The position numbers and the translations under genes are program-made. 64,000 nucleotides of DNA, taken from contig OY856413.1 in the NCBI GenBank assembly GCA_963693085.1, positions 107,501,501-107,565,500 of the forward strand, given 5' to 3'. Of this stretch, positions 9,350 to 21,650 are shown in pieces. Source of the stretch: Alisma plantago-aquatica. Taxonomy: Eukaryota; Streptophyta; Magnoliopsida; Alismatales; Alismataceae. The notes beneath the pieces were generated by a model, which did no database searches, had not been told where the DNA came from, and saw only the letters and a list, made by a program, of their open reading frames with translations. Position 1 is the stretch's first letter, and the number at the start of each line of letters is the position of its first letter.

Positions 9350-12142
9350 TGTGACACCCTGATCCTGGTGCCAACTCTAATGACCCCGAAGACCGTACAG
9401 TCAACCTTGGTAAGCCACCCTTAACTTTTTCTTTTCTTAATCACTTAAATTAACCTAAAGGCAAATCTTATAACTTGGAATAAACTGAAATCTTTTTAAA
9501 CTGTGGAAGAAACTACTAATTACTTTATTGGGTAGGTAAAGAAGTTTTACACAACATACTACATTTTTCATGTGGAATATAAAGCACAACAGATAACTTA
9601 AAACTAAACTACATTTTACATTACATTCTCTCTCTACCACACCACATGCCCCAAGGACCAAGGGGAAATGACTAAGAGACCTCTATTCTAACTATGAACT
9701 ACCTTCTAAGAGCCTGGGTGATAAAATTCATCAGCTTCCTTGTGCTGACGCTTACCTAAAAAAATTTCAGTAGGTTGGTGAGCTATTGGCTCAGTGAATA
9801 GAATTTCACCCAACCATCACAAATAACTCATTTTTTATGTTTATTAAATTGAAATATAATACAGGAATTACTACACTAAGCAGATCTAACACAATGCAGT
9901 TAAATAACATAAAATGCCAAAATTACATTTAAAGAACAAATGTTGTGAAACTGTACTCGAATCTTTCTTAGCCTTTCTTACTTATGAGAAACTCTTTAAA
10001 ACTTATATTATCATATTTTAGCTTATCCCATGATCATATGCAGTGTACTCTACATATGAAGAATCATAACAAAATACGATCTCACCATACAAGACTTAGC
10101 TGACACACCCGGGATGCCTGACAACATCGCTGGTCTACAACTAGAAAATGTCTCTCTAGCCTCAGCACACCTATGGGCTATAAAACTGGACTCCTCCTCT
10201 GACCTGAGCACACAGGCAGAGAGTCAAGCCACCTATTGGCTTTTCTGTACTCTAGGGCCACCAGGACCTGTGCTTGATGTTGGACACTACATGATGTATT
10301 TTAAGGAGACTTCCACTAGGGCGTTGTCCTCCGTACCACTTGTTAGTACGTTCTGACCCCCGTATACTGGACACTGCCAGGGTTAGGTCATTTCATCCCT
10401 ACGGTGCAGACCTCTCATTCGGGATCTACGGTGTTCAGGGCCCCTAAGTCTATTATTTTCTTATGCTTGGAAAGCTCTTACTATATTGTATCTTTTCTTT
10501 ACTTATACTTGACTCTGGTATCTTTATGGTACCACATCTATTTATTTGAAATTTATAATACAACATGTATATCATTCTAAACTTCGTAGAGCAGTATATT
10601 CAAACAATGTGATATTCTGAGTAATCATCATACTATACATACAAGCAGACTAAAATTCTTAAATAAATAGAATACATGTCAATTGGCACTTTATGCACTA
10701 GAATCATGCAATTGAACCTCTTAATACACAAATAAGAGTTACTTACTTGGCATACGAGTAATCGTCATTCACACCTGTAAATTATTTGTACTTTCTTGGA
10801 AAACGTGCACATCAACCCTAATCCTGAGTTGTGCATCACATAACTTAATTAAGAGTAAATTACTTATCATGGAAAGAACTATTTATAAATACTGAGAATT
10901 TCTAATGATATATTTGAGAAACATACCAATTCATGTTAATACTAAACCTCACATATTAACTATAATTTGGAGTGTGCAAACATGTTTCCATTGAAACATT
11001 ACACGTCATCGTCTTTTTCTTTGAAAACATGCAATTAGTTAATTACTAGAATCGTACAGTCTGAGTTTATACCCAAACGTGCAGCTATTGCAAAACCGTG
11101 TCATGTGCTACTGTCTTCAACCTCAATACTAAAAAATTTAGGATTTATTCAACCATATAGTTCCAATAATCCAATTCATACAGATCAATTAAAATAACTA
11201 GGGTCTGCAAACATGAAAAAAGAAAAATGTGCAATGAGAAGTCGGGCGGCACCAAGACTACCCGACACTTGGTAATTACTATTACCCATGAAAAACACAT
11301 ATTCAAACTGAAATCATCCATTTCTTAGAGTTAATACTTACTTAGTGGGTGAGATTCTACTCATAGAGGATCGAGATGGCCGAATTCGACTGGAAATGCG
11401 CCCAAAGCCTGCTTCCAGGTGCCTGTGGGGTCGTCCTCAACCTTGGGTGCCCTGGATTTGAACCTGCTGCAAGCAAGCAGCCTCTACACATGCACATGTT
11501 GAATAAGAGAGAGCTAGCTGAGTGTTAAATCGTGGCTAGAGCTGCGGATTTGGGTCCTAGCTTCACAGACGATGTCAAAGCTATCGTTTCGAGGTGCTTA
11601 CTCGTGCCCAAATGTTCATGGCTGCTGTTGCAGCTGTTGTGCAACCGCTGCTGCTGGGGGTTCTTCCCTAGTAGGTGGAGGCATAGGTAGAGTCAAGAAA
11701 GAGGAAGGATAAAAGAAGAATAGGGTGGAAGTCATGCCTTGCTATCTTGAGGCTAAGGGGCTCAAAAATCGCCCCTCCCTTTCCCCTGTTGTTGGCCAAT
11801 CGAGCTAGCTATGCACCGCTACTTCAAGGGGTGCTCGATCGGGTGAAAGGGATAAGGGAAAAGGGGAAATAATAGATCTATTAATGGGTGAATTGCAGCT
11901 TCAACCCAAAAAAAACTTGAAAATGTCATATCTTTTGCCTCGGTGGTCCGATTTAAGTGATTTATTTTGCAAACTTTCAAGCACGAGATCCACTAAAACC
12001 AAAAAGCATGAAAACATACTAAATAGATTGAATCAACTTGATTAAAACACTTATTTCATCTTGAACACTTATCTTAGTTTAATCAACATGGTGATGCACT
12101 AATCACTGTACTTACTAGTTAAACTCGGAGTGGGTCATAACA
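9350..12142 (-). repeat. 5' LTR of Ty3-1
   Basis: A 2,793-bp LTR, colinear with 1,704-4,489 along its whole length with scattered substitutions and small indels. On the minus strand it ends GGGTGTCACA beside the PBS. It carries the conserved block CTCACCAACCTACTGAAA (plus 9,766-9,785) followed by a pyrimidine run and AGGTAAG (plus 9,751-9,757). The 5' LTR should hold the promoter, but I could not settle on a TATA box. Confidence 0.92.
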
Positions 12143-12147
12143 ATAAG
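12143..12147. repeat. Right target-site duplication of Ty3-1
   Basis: The bases ataag follow the LTR end and match acaag at 1,699-1,703 in four of five positions. Confidence 0.72.
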
Positions 12148-13819
12148 ATTGAGATCCTTGGTGACAAAATAGGTTCTAGCAATGAAAATATTTCAAGATA
12201 AAGATTTAACAAAAAAAATTCTTCATTTAAGAGGGTTACATGATTAAATGAATTCTAATACATGAAATGAAAACATTAAAGTGAATCTAAGATGACTATA
12301 TAATCTCTTATTAAATTCACTTCTAGTTACAAATTTAAGAACTATATAGAAAGAAACATCGATACGACATGTATGCATGATTAATACAAGAAGATCTTAA
12401 AAAATACATTAACATAATGGAAGATAACATGGCTGGAGTAGGTTCATACCACTCATCTTCCACCTCAAGCATAGACATTTGCTTGTCCCTGAGTAAATAA
12501 AAAATTTAGAATGATGGGAAGAAGCTAGCCCAAAAGGCTACCATCCACCGTGTTGGACCAAAGGGGGTATCTCATGTGACTGCTACTTAGGAGGGGCTTT
12601 CTTTGGATAGAATTACGTATGAAATGAATGCTCCTTTCTACAAGATGATTATGGTGTGGTAGAATCTTGTCTTAACATACTAACACTCCCAATATTGAGA
12701 AGTGGGTAGGGGGTAGGTCATATCGACTCCATAGTCGTCCTAGTACGTCTATGTATGGCCATAACCACCTAGGTTTAGATTCCACTTGCTCATGAGTCTA
12801 TTATATAATAAACATGTGGTTGGGTTGGTTGCCTTAACATTGTACGACAATTGTTGTTGAAGTTTGATCAAGTCAAAGGGGTCATTAGGATTTTGTTGTC
12901 TAGAACACATTGTTTGTCATGACATTGGTAGGTTGTGGGGGAGGGTTGGTTTCCTCCCCATTTTCCTCCATGGTGAACTACAAAAAATGGAAGTTGTCTT
13001 GGGTATCTCATCATCTTGGGAGGCTACTCCCATATGTATATATGGATGCATTCAAATAGGTCAGTGAGATTGTAGATGATATTTTGTACAACAAAGTAAG
13101 CATGAGTAGGTAGGGCAAGCTAGGCAGGACTGTCTCTGAACATCAACACGTAGATACCTTGCTCTAGGGATGAGTGAATGATCTCTAATGTATGTATATA
13201 TTTGTTGTGAATCAAATGGTTTGTCTTCTGAATCATTATCTAATACGAAATATGAATCTAACCCAAATGACAAGTATGCCCTATGTAATCTAGGAGTTGA
13301 TGTTGCAATTAACCATAAAGTGAAGGTGTTTTATTTGTGCGCTACCCCAGTTGAATGACTCATCATTTAGGATTTTCCATAGTTAGTAGATATCAATATA
13401 AGTGACAACAACCTAGGTCCTACCCCTGTTGAAGATATAACAAGAAAGATTGTAATGGAGATGCCACATCAGAAGAGTATGGATGTAAGAATCCTTCACC
13501 CACTCTAGAAAGAAGAAAGTAAACTAGTATTGTATTTCCAGAACATTCCATCATTGAACTCCTCATTATAATGGATGTGGTCCTACCTATCACATTTGTG
13601 AACAAATCCATGGTGACATCCATTAGAACTGCAATGATGTATGTATCATGCAAGGTTTTCTCCTCCCTAAACAACCTAAAAGATTAGATTTACTTATAAT
13701 CAAAAGTGGAGTGTGTTACATAAGTGGAAAGAAACTCATTGATGAGCTCCTTGTAGACTGGGCACACTCTAAAGGGGAATAAGGATATATGAAGAAGTAT
13801 CCACCCAATGATTCCCAAG
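12148..13819. other. Unassigned sequence between Ty3-1 and the MITE
   Basis: I see no recognisable domain. A minus-strand stretch near 12,780-12,990 reads open for some 60 codons (Pro-rich MEENGEETNPPPQP, then a stop, then LIKLQQQLSYNVKAT) but I cannot assign it. It is most likely old repeat DNA into which Ty3-1 inserted. Confidence 0.3.
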
Positions 13820-13827
13820 GTTCTAGA

Positions 13828-14133
13828 TAGGGGTGGGATGTAGTTTTCCTTTACAAATTAACATAGAAAAACATATTAAGTATCGTAAGATTTAGTTTAG
13901 ATATGTATTGTCACAATATAAGAATATATTATAATAGTATGTAGACATATATATTGGTTCGGTTTGATTTGGTTAAACTACACCCTCAAGTTGAACTGAA
14001 CCATTTTTTAATGGTTTGAACAATTTTGGAAACAAGCTATCTCATTAGTGTCCATCAAATATAAATAAATTGGTCGGTTTGGTTCGATTTGGTTGATTTG
14101 AATGGTTTACTTTGATGTTTTTCCCAACCCCTA
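13828..14133. mobile_element. hAT-type MITE with 8-bp target duplication
   Basis: A 306-bp non-coding element. Its left end reads TAGGGGTGGGA and its right end, on the opposite strand, TAGGGGTTGGGA. It is flanked by gttctaga (13,820-13,827) and gttcgaga (14,134-14,141), which match in 7 of 8 positions, the duplication length made by hAT transposases. Inside are subterminal copies of ggttcggttt and ggtttgattt and inverted counterparts (gaactgaacc). This cggttcggtt content is common in plant hAT-derived MITEs. It has no reading frame and would rely on a transposase from elsewhere. Confidence 0.75.
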
Positions 14134-14141
14134 GTTCGAGA

Positions 14142-16861
14142 GGGTATCCACACATGCCCACCTTTCCAATTTCATCCTAAAAGTCTCCATTGTCTTATAC
14201 AATTTCTTTCTCTCGAATTTCACAGTTGGATTATATTTGCTTGGATGTAGGTGATGCAAGATGGGTGGTTAGGTGGGAAAGCTTGTAGATTTCCCTCATG
14301 AGCTTCAAATAATTGATAGGTTGGATGTATGTGTTGTGAGGAGGAACCTCTACCATGAAGAGAAATTGACATCATCTGTGCAATAATCTCTTCGATCATC
14401 AACTTAGATTTCTAGGCTTCGGGTGTTGCGACATCATCTCTAACATACCCAACTCTTTATATGTAGCCTAATCCTTGTTACCTTATTTTTTATGATCTCC
14501 TTAATACCCTTATTCAGAAATTATAGTTTATTAGGATTTATAGAAATCAAGAAATATGTTGTTTTAGTCAATAACTATTTTAAGACAAGTGTGAATAAAT
14601 TAGAATAATGTTCCAATAGGGGTTATCATTTTAATTGGTTCTCTAAAATTTTCCTATAACTAGATCATAGATAAAAGGTAGCAAGAAAATCAATATTGAG
14701 ATGTATTGACTAAAAGGAAAATCTAAATGTATTAAAAGTTTACTTGTACAACAAATGTAATATAAATATATTTATTTAAAAATATGAAAAATGTGTAATA
14801 ATATAGTTAAACTTATTTTCTACTTTATAAATGTTTATGTACATACAAGTATGCCTCAATTCAACATGTAGAATAGTATATACAAGGCATGTATCAGTAG
14901 ATGAAACTATATTTTTATTATGATGATAATAATAATAATAAACACAAGCATAAATAACTAAATAAATATTAATGGGTATTTCATAAAAGTGGGACATTTA
15001 TCTTGCATTTGGCTAACAAATTGGTTTGTTGAGAATAATGTATTATGTGTATTAGATAGTGAAATTCCTCTCATTATAAAATATTTTGAATATAATTGTC
15101 CTTTCCAAATATAGTTATTACGTATAGATTAATGGAATTATTCTATATAATATAATATATGGGTTAATCGAATGACATGAAAGTATAAATTAGTATCTCT
15201 CTCTCATACATAAATTAGTATGTAGATAGAATTATCTTCTCTATCCTATCATAAAGGAAGTAGACTCCCATGACGATGTTACAATCCATTGGAAATATGT
15301 TGCATCATAAATAATATCGAATAAACAAATGAAAACCAGTTGAGAAATTATAATTACATTATTTTTTTACATTTTTATTAACAAACTTCTCTCTTTCCTC
15401 TACAACTCCTCAAACATGTAAAATTGTCAATTTGATAATCTCATCATCATTTGATTTAAAACAAATTAAACAAAAATTCTATATTATAAAATGAACATCA
15501 AAATATGTTTTCTATTATAACCAATTGATATAATTTCATTTATGATATTCATGATTCGAATAGTTTTGGAAATATTGAAAATGAAAATTATAATTTTACT
15601 TTATATTAATTAAATAGATGCATTTTCCTAGAAGGAAAATTCTAGTTTATTTACCTGATGGAAAATTAGTATGACTAGATATATTTCATAAATAAAAAAT
15701 AGAATATACTTTCCTCGTGTGTGGGTTATCTCTAAATGGTCATAAATACCAAATATAGTAATAAGATACATTATACCAAAATCACTTTTATATATTAAAT
15801 AATCCAGTAAGAAATCTCAAACAAGAAAGTAATGTCAAATTTAGTTTTTATAATTAATGTGTTTCCTTAAATAAAATATAAATTAAAGGATAAATATACT
15901 AGGATATAATGATATAATGTCGCTTTATATGGATTAGATTTTACTAAAGACCTTCCTATCATGCTAATTTTTATAACTTGCATTAGGAAACTAGTCAACA
16001 AAAACCCATGACACTCATTCGTAGTTTTATTATATATCTCACCTCCTCTCTCTAAGATATAATAATTCTAAATAAGTAAGAAAGCCCAAAATCATTCTTT
16101 TTGTGGTTCTTAACACTTAGAACTAGAGATATACTTACTAAATTCCCTATAAAAACCAAATCCTTTGGGCATCAAAGTCTAAAAAATACATAAATACATT
16201 CTCATGTCACTTCTTCTTCATCAACAACATGTGTTTATATCCTTATCCCCTGGCCATTCTTTCTAATTCCTTGTCTAGGAGACTTCACTGCCATTAGGAG
16301 AAGATTTTCTAGTTCGGGTGCTTGAGCTGATGCCAAGGGTTCACACATACTAAGCTCGGAGGCACTCAACCTCAAAGGTCTGAGGACTTGTTCTAGGAAT
16401 ATTAGTGTCACACTCTGGGCTATGGTGAGTTTAGTAAGAGGTTTGGTGTGATCTTGACCCTAATCTTAGTGATGTAAGGAATATTTAGTCTTTCAACAAA
16501 GGTATGTGCATCAAACCTACGAAAATTGGTCATTGTCATGACTAAACATCCTTTTCCTTATATGAGGCATAACTTCAATGGTCGGTTTTCTAGGAATACC
16601 ATTATCAACTATTGAAGTGAGATTTTTGTGAATATCTTCTAAATTTGTTACACATGTGATCTAAATATGACATTGATGGTATTATGACCTAATATGTATA
16701 TTTATGTGGGTCCTCTAATCCCACTTGATGGCAATTTGATAATCTCATTCCTTACATGGAATTGACTATACCTTAACTTGTCTTCTATTATTGCATTTGC
16801 GAATTGACTAGTTATAACTAGAAGTCGTGACATCATAATTCAGGCACTGGTTTTATTCCTA
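14142..16861. other. Unassigned AT-rich sequence
   Basis: No gene found. 14,142-14,460 has a minus-strand open frame of 60 codons (14,220-14,402) with no recognisable motif. 14,760-16,100 is very AT-rich, with an (AAT)n run near 14,928-14,941. 16,200-16,500 is less AT-rich, but I recognise nothing in it. Confidence 0.3.
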
Positions 16862-18922
16862 TAACAACCTCACTTTTTAGTGTCCCCCAGTTAAGGAAGG
16901 ACCTTCAAGTCGAGAGTCATTAGCCAAATTCTCAAGGATCTACATTTAAAAATAGAAAATAAAAGAAAATAATTTCCATTATTTCACAAATTTTGTTTAC
17001 AAGATGTATAATGATTCTCCTCTACAGAGTTACATGAATTTTGAACATGGGACTAATACATATGAGAAGAAGTATCTAAGTAATCCCCCTTTACTGAACT
17101 TTAATGTCTTCACTTGATTTCATCCTATTCATCATGTGTTAATATTTTCATATATTGCAGTTACCTAATACTCCGACAAATCAAAACACATATCAATATA
17201 TTTCTATATTGTGTATGGGGGTGCATACAAAAGTGTACAAGTAATGTAACAACTTATAATAATTACATTACTTGTAAATAAGCATTGGAATTTTTTTTAC
17301 ATTTTCTGACCCATACTTGATATGTTATCTTGGGAGAAATGGCTATCACTCACATGACTCATGTGCATCACCCATTGATACATGTCATCGTAGGGTTCAG
17401 AAATGATATCATACTTTATGTGATACTCATAGTGGCATTTTAATTGAACACAATGTAAATAAACATACAAGATTTTATTTCATCAATATTTGAGAAACCC
17501 TAGGCAAACACTGGTAGTAGATAACACGAGTATTCATAATCATAACCACATACCTCAATGTAGAACCATGCAAACCACACAATCATAATTCAAAGTACTT
17601 TAAGCATATCTCTAATCAAGAAAGCAAAGATGATTCCAAGCAATCAACATTTAATCTTCATGTATGTATATCCTAAAGTTTCACCAATCATTTTCAAGAC
17701 ATACTAATCTAACATACCTCCTAAACTATGTTTTAGGATTGTCTCGAGTTTGGACAAGGAATAAGGTTACAAATCATAATTCCTTCACATTGTGATTCAT
17801 TAGAGTTATTAACCCATATTAGGCATTAAGTGAGAACTTAATTATCAGATCAATCATATACTTGTATTATGAACACCTACATTAGATTATGTGCATTTAT
17901 ACCATGGCTTGTTGTGATCTTTGTTTTCAAAACCCAAATTACACATTTTGATTATTATTCACTATAGGAACCCTAATGATACATCATCATTAACATCATC
18001 ATATCACATTCCAATTATATTCAATAATATCAGATTATAACATGAACTGAGAGAATTTAACATATTCAACAATTTAATATCTAAATCTAGGTTTCCATGT
18101 ATTAATCATCCTTTATACATGTTTTAGGTATAATTTTAGAACAAAAAGCATAATCATGTTCTCAAACTATTTTATTTACATTCTAATCATTCTTGTGATC
18201 AATTTGATATGCATTTTTGATGTATTCTGATCTACCAAGAATTTACTGTATTTATTTCAAGTTTAGCATAAAAAAATCATTCATAAAATATCATGTCCAA
18301 TCCTCCCAATCAGCCACGGGGATGGGTTAGATCATATAGGCTTCTTCCATAGTGTCTCCTACGCCCACATGGATAAGGATAATGGAAAGGGTTAATGATG
18401 GGTTTTAGCCTTTACCTTACTTCATTGACCCCGAGGGCAGGGATGTAAAATCACTGAGCTTCAACTTCCTCTTTGTTTGTGCTTCTTCTCGTGATCCAGT
18501 GCCATGGGCAAGTCAACCTGGTGGGTTGACTCCCACCACCAGTGCATGAATGTCTATGGGATGTCTCCTTGAGTTTTGTTGGACCTTGATTGATTCAACC
18601 AGCCAGTTGCTGCCACTAGTGGAGGTCGAGGTAGACCATCCCCCAAGCCCTCCTTCACACCTGGAATAGGGTGCATTAGACTGCAACAGCAGTGGGACTT
18701 GTCCCCATCATCTTTGTCTAAAGGACATGAGGCTACTAACATGGTCGATGGTACCCCACCGGAGTAGAAAGCCTTGCTATGGGGGGTCAATATCATGGTT
18801 CATCCCTGAGTCTGTCAAAGTTGTTCATGGTGATCAAGGGACCAAAGAAGTAGAAGAACATGATTTTCCAAATACTTGAGATCGTGTTTCTCTGATCCCC
18901 CCTCATGATCTTGGGGTCCGAG

Positions 18923-18932
18923 CTTTATATAG
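18923..18932 (-). promoter_or_regulatory. TATA box in the probable LTR relic
   Basis: The minus strand reads CTATATAAAG in a locally less AT-rich stretch, so it stands out. By position it would be the LTR promoter driving transcription leftwards. The BC right LTR has a comparable box at 39,401-39,410. Confidence 0.4.
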
Positions 18933-19093
18933 GTAGGGGATGTCTACTAGTCTCCAATTGAGTTCTGACTCCACGGTGAATCAAAAGAGGAAAGCCCCAA
19001 TTTCACACCAAAATAGGGACATCTAAGGACTGTTCAGTCTGATATCATCTTTCGATTCTAACATGGATTTTTTTTTAGGAAATTGTGGATCAT

Positions 19094-19095
<2 letters not shown>

Positions 19096-19141
<46 letters not shown>
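19096..19141. repeat. (AT)23 microsatellite
   Basis: An uninterrupted run of 46 alternating A/T bases inside the probable LTR relic. Long pure runs are mutation-prone, so its length should vary between individuals. Confidence 0.95.
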
Positions 19142-19145
<4 letters not shown>

Positions 19146-19639
19146 CAAAGGGGGTCAGTTTTACTATATTAGCTTTCCTTTTTTAGGCTGGAGGAAGAAG
19201 ACAACAACTAAGCCATTGATCTCAGATCTGGTAGTTGCATAGAGCATGACACATCAAAGGGGGCACTTCCAATAAATGCTATTGTCAGACCATTTAAGGT
19301 TTCTAAAATAGAAACACATGTAATAATTACATATAGGCCCCTCTTTATTCATGTGTTTCCATAGTCCACTAGGAATATCCTTTTGTTGGAATTTTGAGGG
19401 AATCTCATTAAAGTCTTTCCCAAATTATATCTAATTCTTAGGATTTATTGGGATAACCGTAATAGACTGAACTTGCTTTTCATGTATTTCTTTAAATCAA
19501 TTTCCATTATCACATGGAAAGTCATTTCCTTTCCAAATTCTACAATAATTTTATTTCCTTAATATCTTCAAGTATTCTAAAAGTCAGAATGAGATAACAT
19601 TATTCGATGCATCTTCTATTTCCATTCATGGTTAGATAA

Positions 19640-19948
19640 TTACTCCGTTACTTATCTATATTACACTAATTTTGTAAAAAAAGAATCAACTAGGAACTCT
19701 AAACTCTAGATACTTCCATGTGACAATGTTTGATACCAGGAAAGCACCTTATCCCTTAGAGAGAAGTTGAAATCTTTGTAGTTTATCACATCTTGAGGAA
19801 CATTGTTAATCTTCAAGGTATCATAAATATTCTAGAAAGCTTTGTTGTGATGATTACAGTTCTCCTTAGATAAATTCCCTCCTAAGATTCACTACCGAGC
19901 AATATATACATGAAAGCTGGTTTCATCTCAAATTTAACAATGATGACT
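19640..19948 (-). pseudogene. Athila/Tat-like gag fragment
   Basis: Translating the minus strand recovers the central gag signature of Athila/Tat-type Ty3 elements over two frames. One frame gives VKFEMKPAFMYILLG, the next gives GGNLSKENCNHHNKAF, IYDTLKINNVPQDVIN and FNFSLRDKVLSWYQTLSHGSI. This follows the family pattern 'KPA..GG..ED..H...F..CDT.K.NGV..D.I....FPFSLRDKA..W...LP.GSI'. One frameshift and at least two stops (S*EG, F*NI) are present. It is a capsid remnant only; no downstream pol was recognised to its left. It differs in lineage from the chromovirus gags at 9,140 and 43,051, so it marks a separate old insertion or the internal part of an unresolved element. Confidence 0.7.
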
Positions 19949-21132
19949 CTTGGAAGGAATACATGTTTCGTTGTCAAGTTAGTGTGGGTACCATCTAAGG
20001 AACAAAGGATTGGACAAATTGTTTTTCCCTCCACCCTCTATAAGTGGTACAGGTAGGGTGGGTGGTTCCTATTCCTATTTCCATTTGTATTTTCTTACAT
20101 AGCCATGGATTCTAGTTTGGTGAAGGAAGAATAAGATCATACTAGGTACCTAAAAGAATTGTAGAAGTCAAGTTAAGATATTGAATACACTAGACAAACT
20201 TTCAAAATGTAGCATACAATCTAAATACTATGTATTAGAGTCTAATACTAGACTCATAGCATCAATAAAGTGTAAGTATACCTTGGGTCCTTAATAGTTG
20301 GTGATTTCCTTGTTCTTGAAAACTATGAAAAAGGTTGATCACCTACAATTCACGTGTCCAAGAGGAGATGGATTGAGGGTAATTGTAGATAAAATCTATA
20401 TCCAATACCTCAGAAGACCACAACAATAACTTGGAATCCTATGTAATAACCAGGTTCGAACACTGAGAAAAGGATGGCAATTTGTTTAGGGTTTGACATC
20501 TTTTTCCTTTACTTAGCGACTACTGCCCTGGTAAACTAGGCATTTATTGCATAGGTGGCACCAAAAACTTTGTCTTTTTAGAACAACTAGGCAAATGTCT
20601 CTAGAATTATAGAGCCATTTCCTTAATTCTTAGCTTAGTGCCCCTCCTTGGGAATTACCATCACATATGTACTATCTGTCTATACTTATGGAAGAGTCTA
20701 TTTTCTCACCATATGTTAATGTTTCCCACGTTTTCCACTGTTCCAACATGACTATGTCATTCAGGAACCCTTTCAGAACCCAAAGTTTATACATTGAGGA
20801 TTGGTAACCTAGGTTGTAATGCTAGTATCCAGTCTACTATATGCATCATTGTTGTCCTAACCTGCCCAACAAGAGAATAAAAATTGGATTCTCTATCCTG
20901 ATTTGGTCAAGATGGGAATTCTCAGACACTCATTCTTCTCTTGCTTGATACCTTGCACCCTCTCTTGGTGCAACAACATTTCTCTTAGCAACGTGTTCCT
21001 CGTGTTCTCAAGTCATTTTTAAACTTCGCCCTTTCTTCTGCATAAGTAGAAGTCACTATAGAGTATATTGGAGGACACTAGAACAAACTCAAAACCTTAG
21101 TCCTATGTCTCTATAGACTCAGTGAACCTTAA
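19949..21132 (-). other. Leader-side sequence downstream of the L3 primer site, unassigned
   Basis: Reading the minus strand from the PBS at 21,144, this is where a 5' leader and gag start should lie. I find no intact frame and no gag motif that I can name before the Athila/Tat-like fragment at 19,948. The junction between the two, if they are different elements, is not visible. Confidence 0.35.
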
Positions 21133-21144
21133 GCTCTGATACCA
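21133..21144 (-). promoter_or_regulatory. Primer binding site (initiator Met tRNA) of the minus-strand L3 element
   Basis: The minus strand reads TGGTATCAGAGC, a perfect match to the initiator Met-tRNA complement, four bases inside the LTR end. It marks 21,149-26,188 as a 5' LTR with its internal region to the left. Confidence 0.88.
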
Positions 21145-21600
21145 AACTTGTAACGACAACCACCAAACTGACAGCCAAATCGTTACTAATTATGCAAAAT
21201 AATCATAAGCAGCAGATTAACTAAAACCACTAAAAATTAAAACCATTTTACAAATAGATCCATTTCTAGGAAAACTCTTTAAGGAAGAACCAAAACCTTA
21301 TATACATCATTGTTCACATTGTACATACTCTGTACCATCTCTTCTCGAGGATAACATATAACAATTGATTTGTCAAAATATATACTAAAGCAACATAAAA
21401 CCTCGAGGCATACTAGCCAAAACCTCAGATTGTTCATAAAACAAACATGTACCAAATCCAAGGACCTGAGAGTACATAAACGACACATAGGACTTCTATC
21501 TACAAGACATGACAGACAATATACTCATTCTGAGCTATTACTATTGTCCCTGCTGTTGTTGATGTACCTCTACAGTATGGTCTCTACCTCTTCGTCCGCG

Positions 21601-21650
21601 TCCACCTAAAAATGTTGGTGTCCAACAGGGTGAGACCCATGTCTCAGTGA
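21601..21650 (-). promoter_or_regulatory. Conserved LTR block with a splice-like AG/GT junction
   Basis: Minus strand: CACTGAGACATGG, then CTCACCCTGTTGG, then TTTTTAGGTGGA. A block of the same design occurs in both Ty3-1 LTRs and both Ty3-2 LTRs. A pyrimidine run ending in AG followed by GT is the junction seen in each family. Function unknown. Confidence 0.45.

Larger units (their letters stand above)
1704..12142 (-). mobile_element. Ty3-1: full-length chromovirus-type Ty3/Gypsy retrotransposon, inactive
   Basis: A 10.4 kb element on the minus strand, bounded by two LTRs (1,704-4,489 and 9,350-12,142) and a near-perfect 5-bp target duplication. In element order it has 5' LTR, Met-type PBS, gag, protease, RT, RNase H, integrase, chromodomain-like tail, PPT and 3' LTR. 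The order RT-RH-INT places it in Ty3/Gypsy; the C-terminal chromodomain-like block and long LTRs fit the Tekay/Del branch of chromoviruses (inference). By eye the two LTRs match at roughly nine bases in ten, so the insertion is old. Coding is broken by many stops and several frameshifts and the integrase lacks its catalytic Glu, so it cannot move on its own. Confidence 0.93.
16862..19330 (-). repeat. Probable LTR relic, related in layout to the BC LTRs
   Basis: At 16,862-16,930 the sequence resembles the 3' edge of plant Ty3 LTRs on the minus strand (gtcccccagttaagg...gtcgagagtca; compare the edge of Ty3-1 at 1,704-1,757). Around 18,205-18,260 it resembles BC LTR sequence at 33,265 and 38,735 (gatgtattctgatctacc). 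A minus-strand TATA box is at 18,923-18,932. No clear PBS or PPT was found and the right end is uncertain. A related element's LTR is the best guess, but another repeat type is possible. Confidence 0.35.

Noticed and set aside
10114..10356. 80-codon frame in the Ty3-1 5' LTR (and frames at 1,809-1,994, 3,999-4,220 and 9,455-9,661)
   Set aside because: They lie in LTRs. The 10,114 and 3,999 frames are antisense to the element, and the corresponding frames are broken or altered in the sister LTR.
12700..14420. Possible host exons on the minus strand
   Set aside because: The readable pieces show no recognisable family, no consistent splice structure and frequent stops, so a gene cannot be supported.
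16836..16860. Degenerate Met PBS (ggcactggtttta) left of the probable LTR relic
   Set aside because: Only about 8 of 13 bases match, which is too weak in AT-rich DNA.
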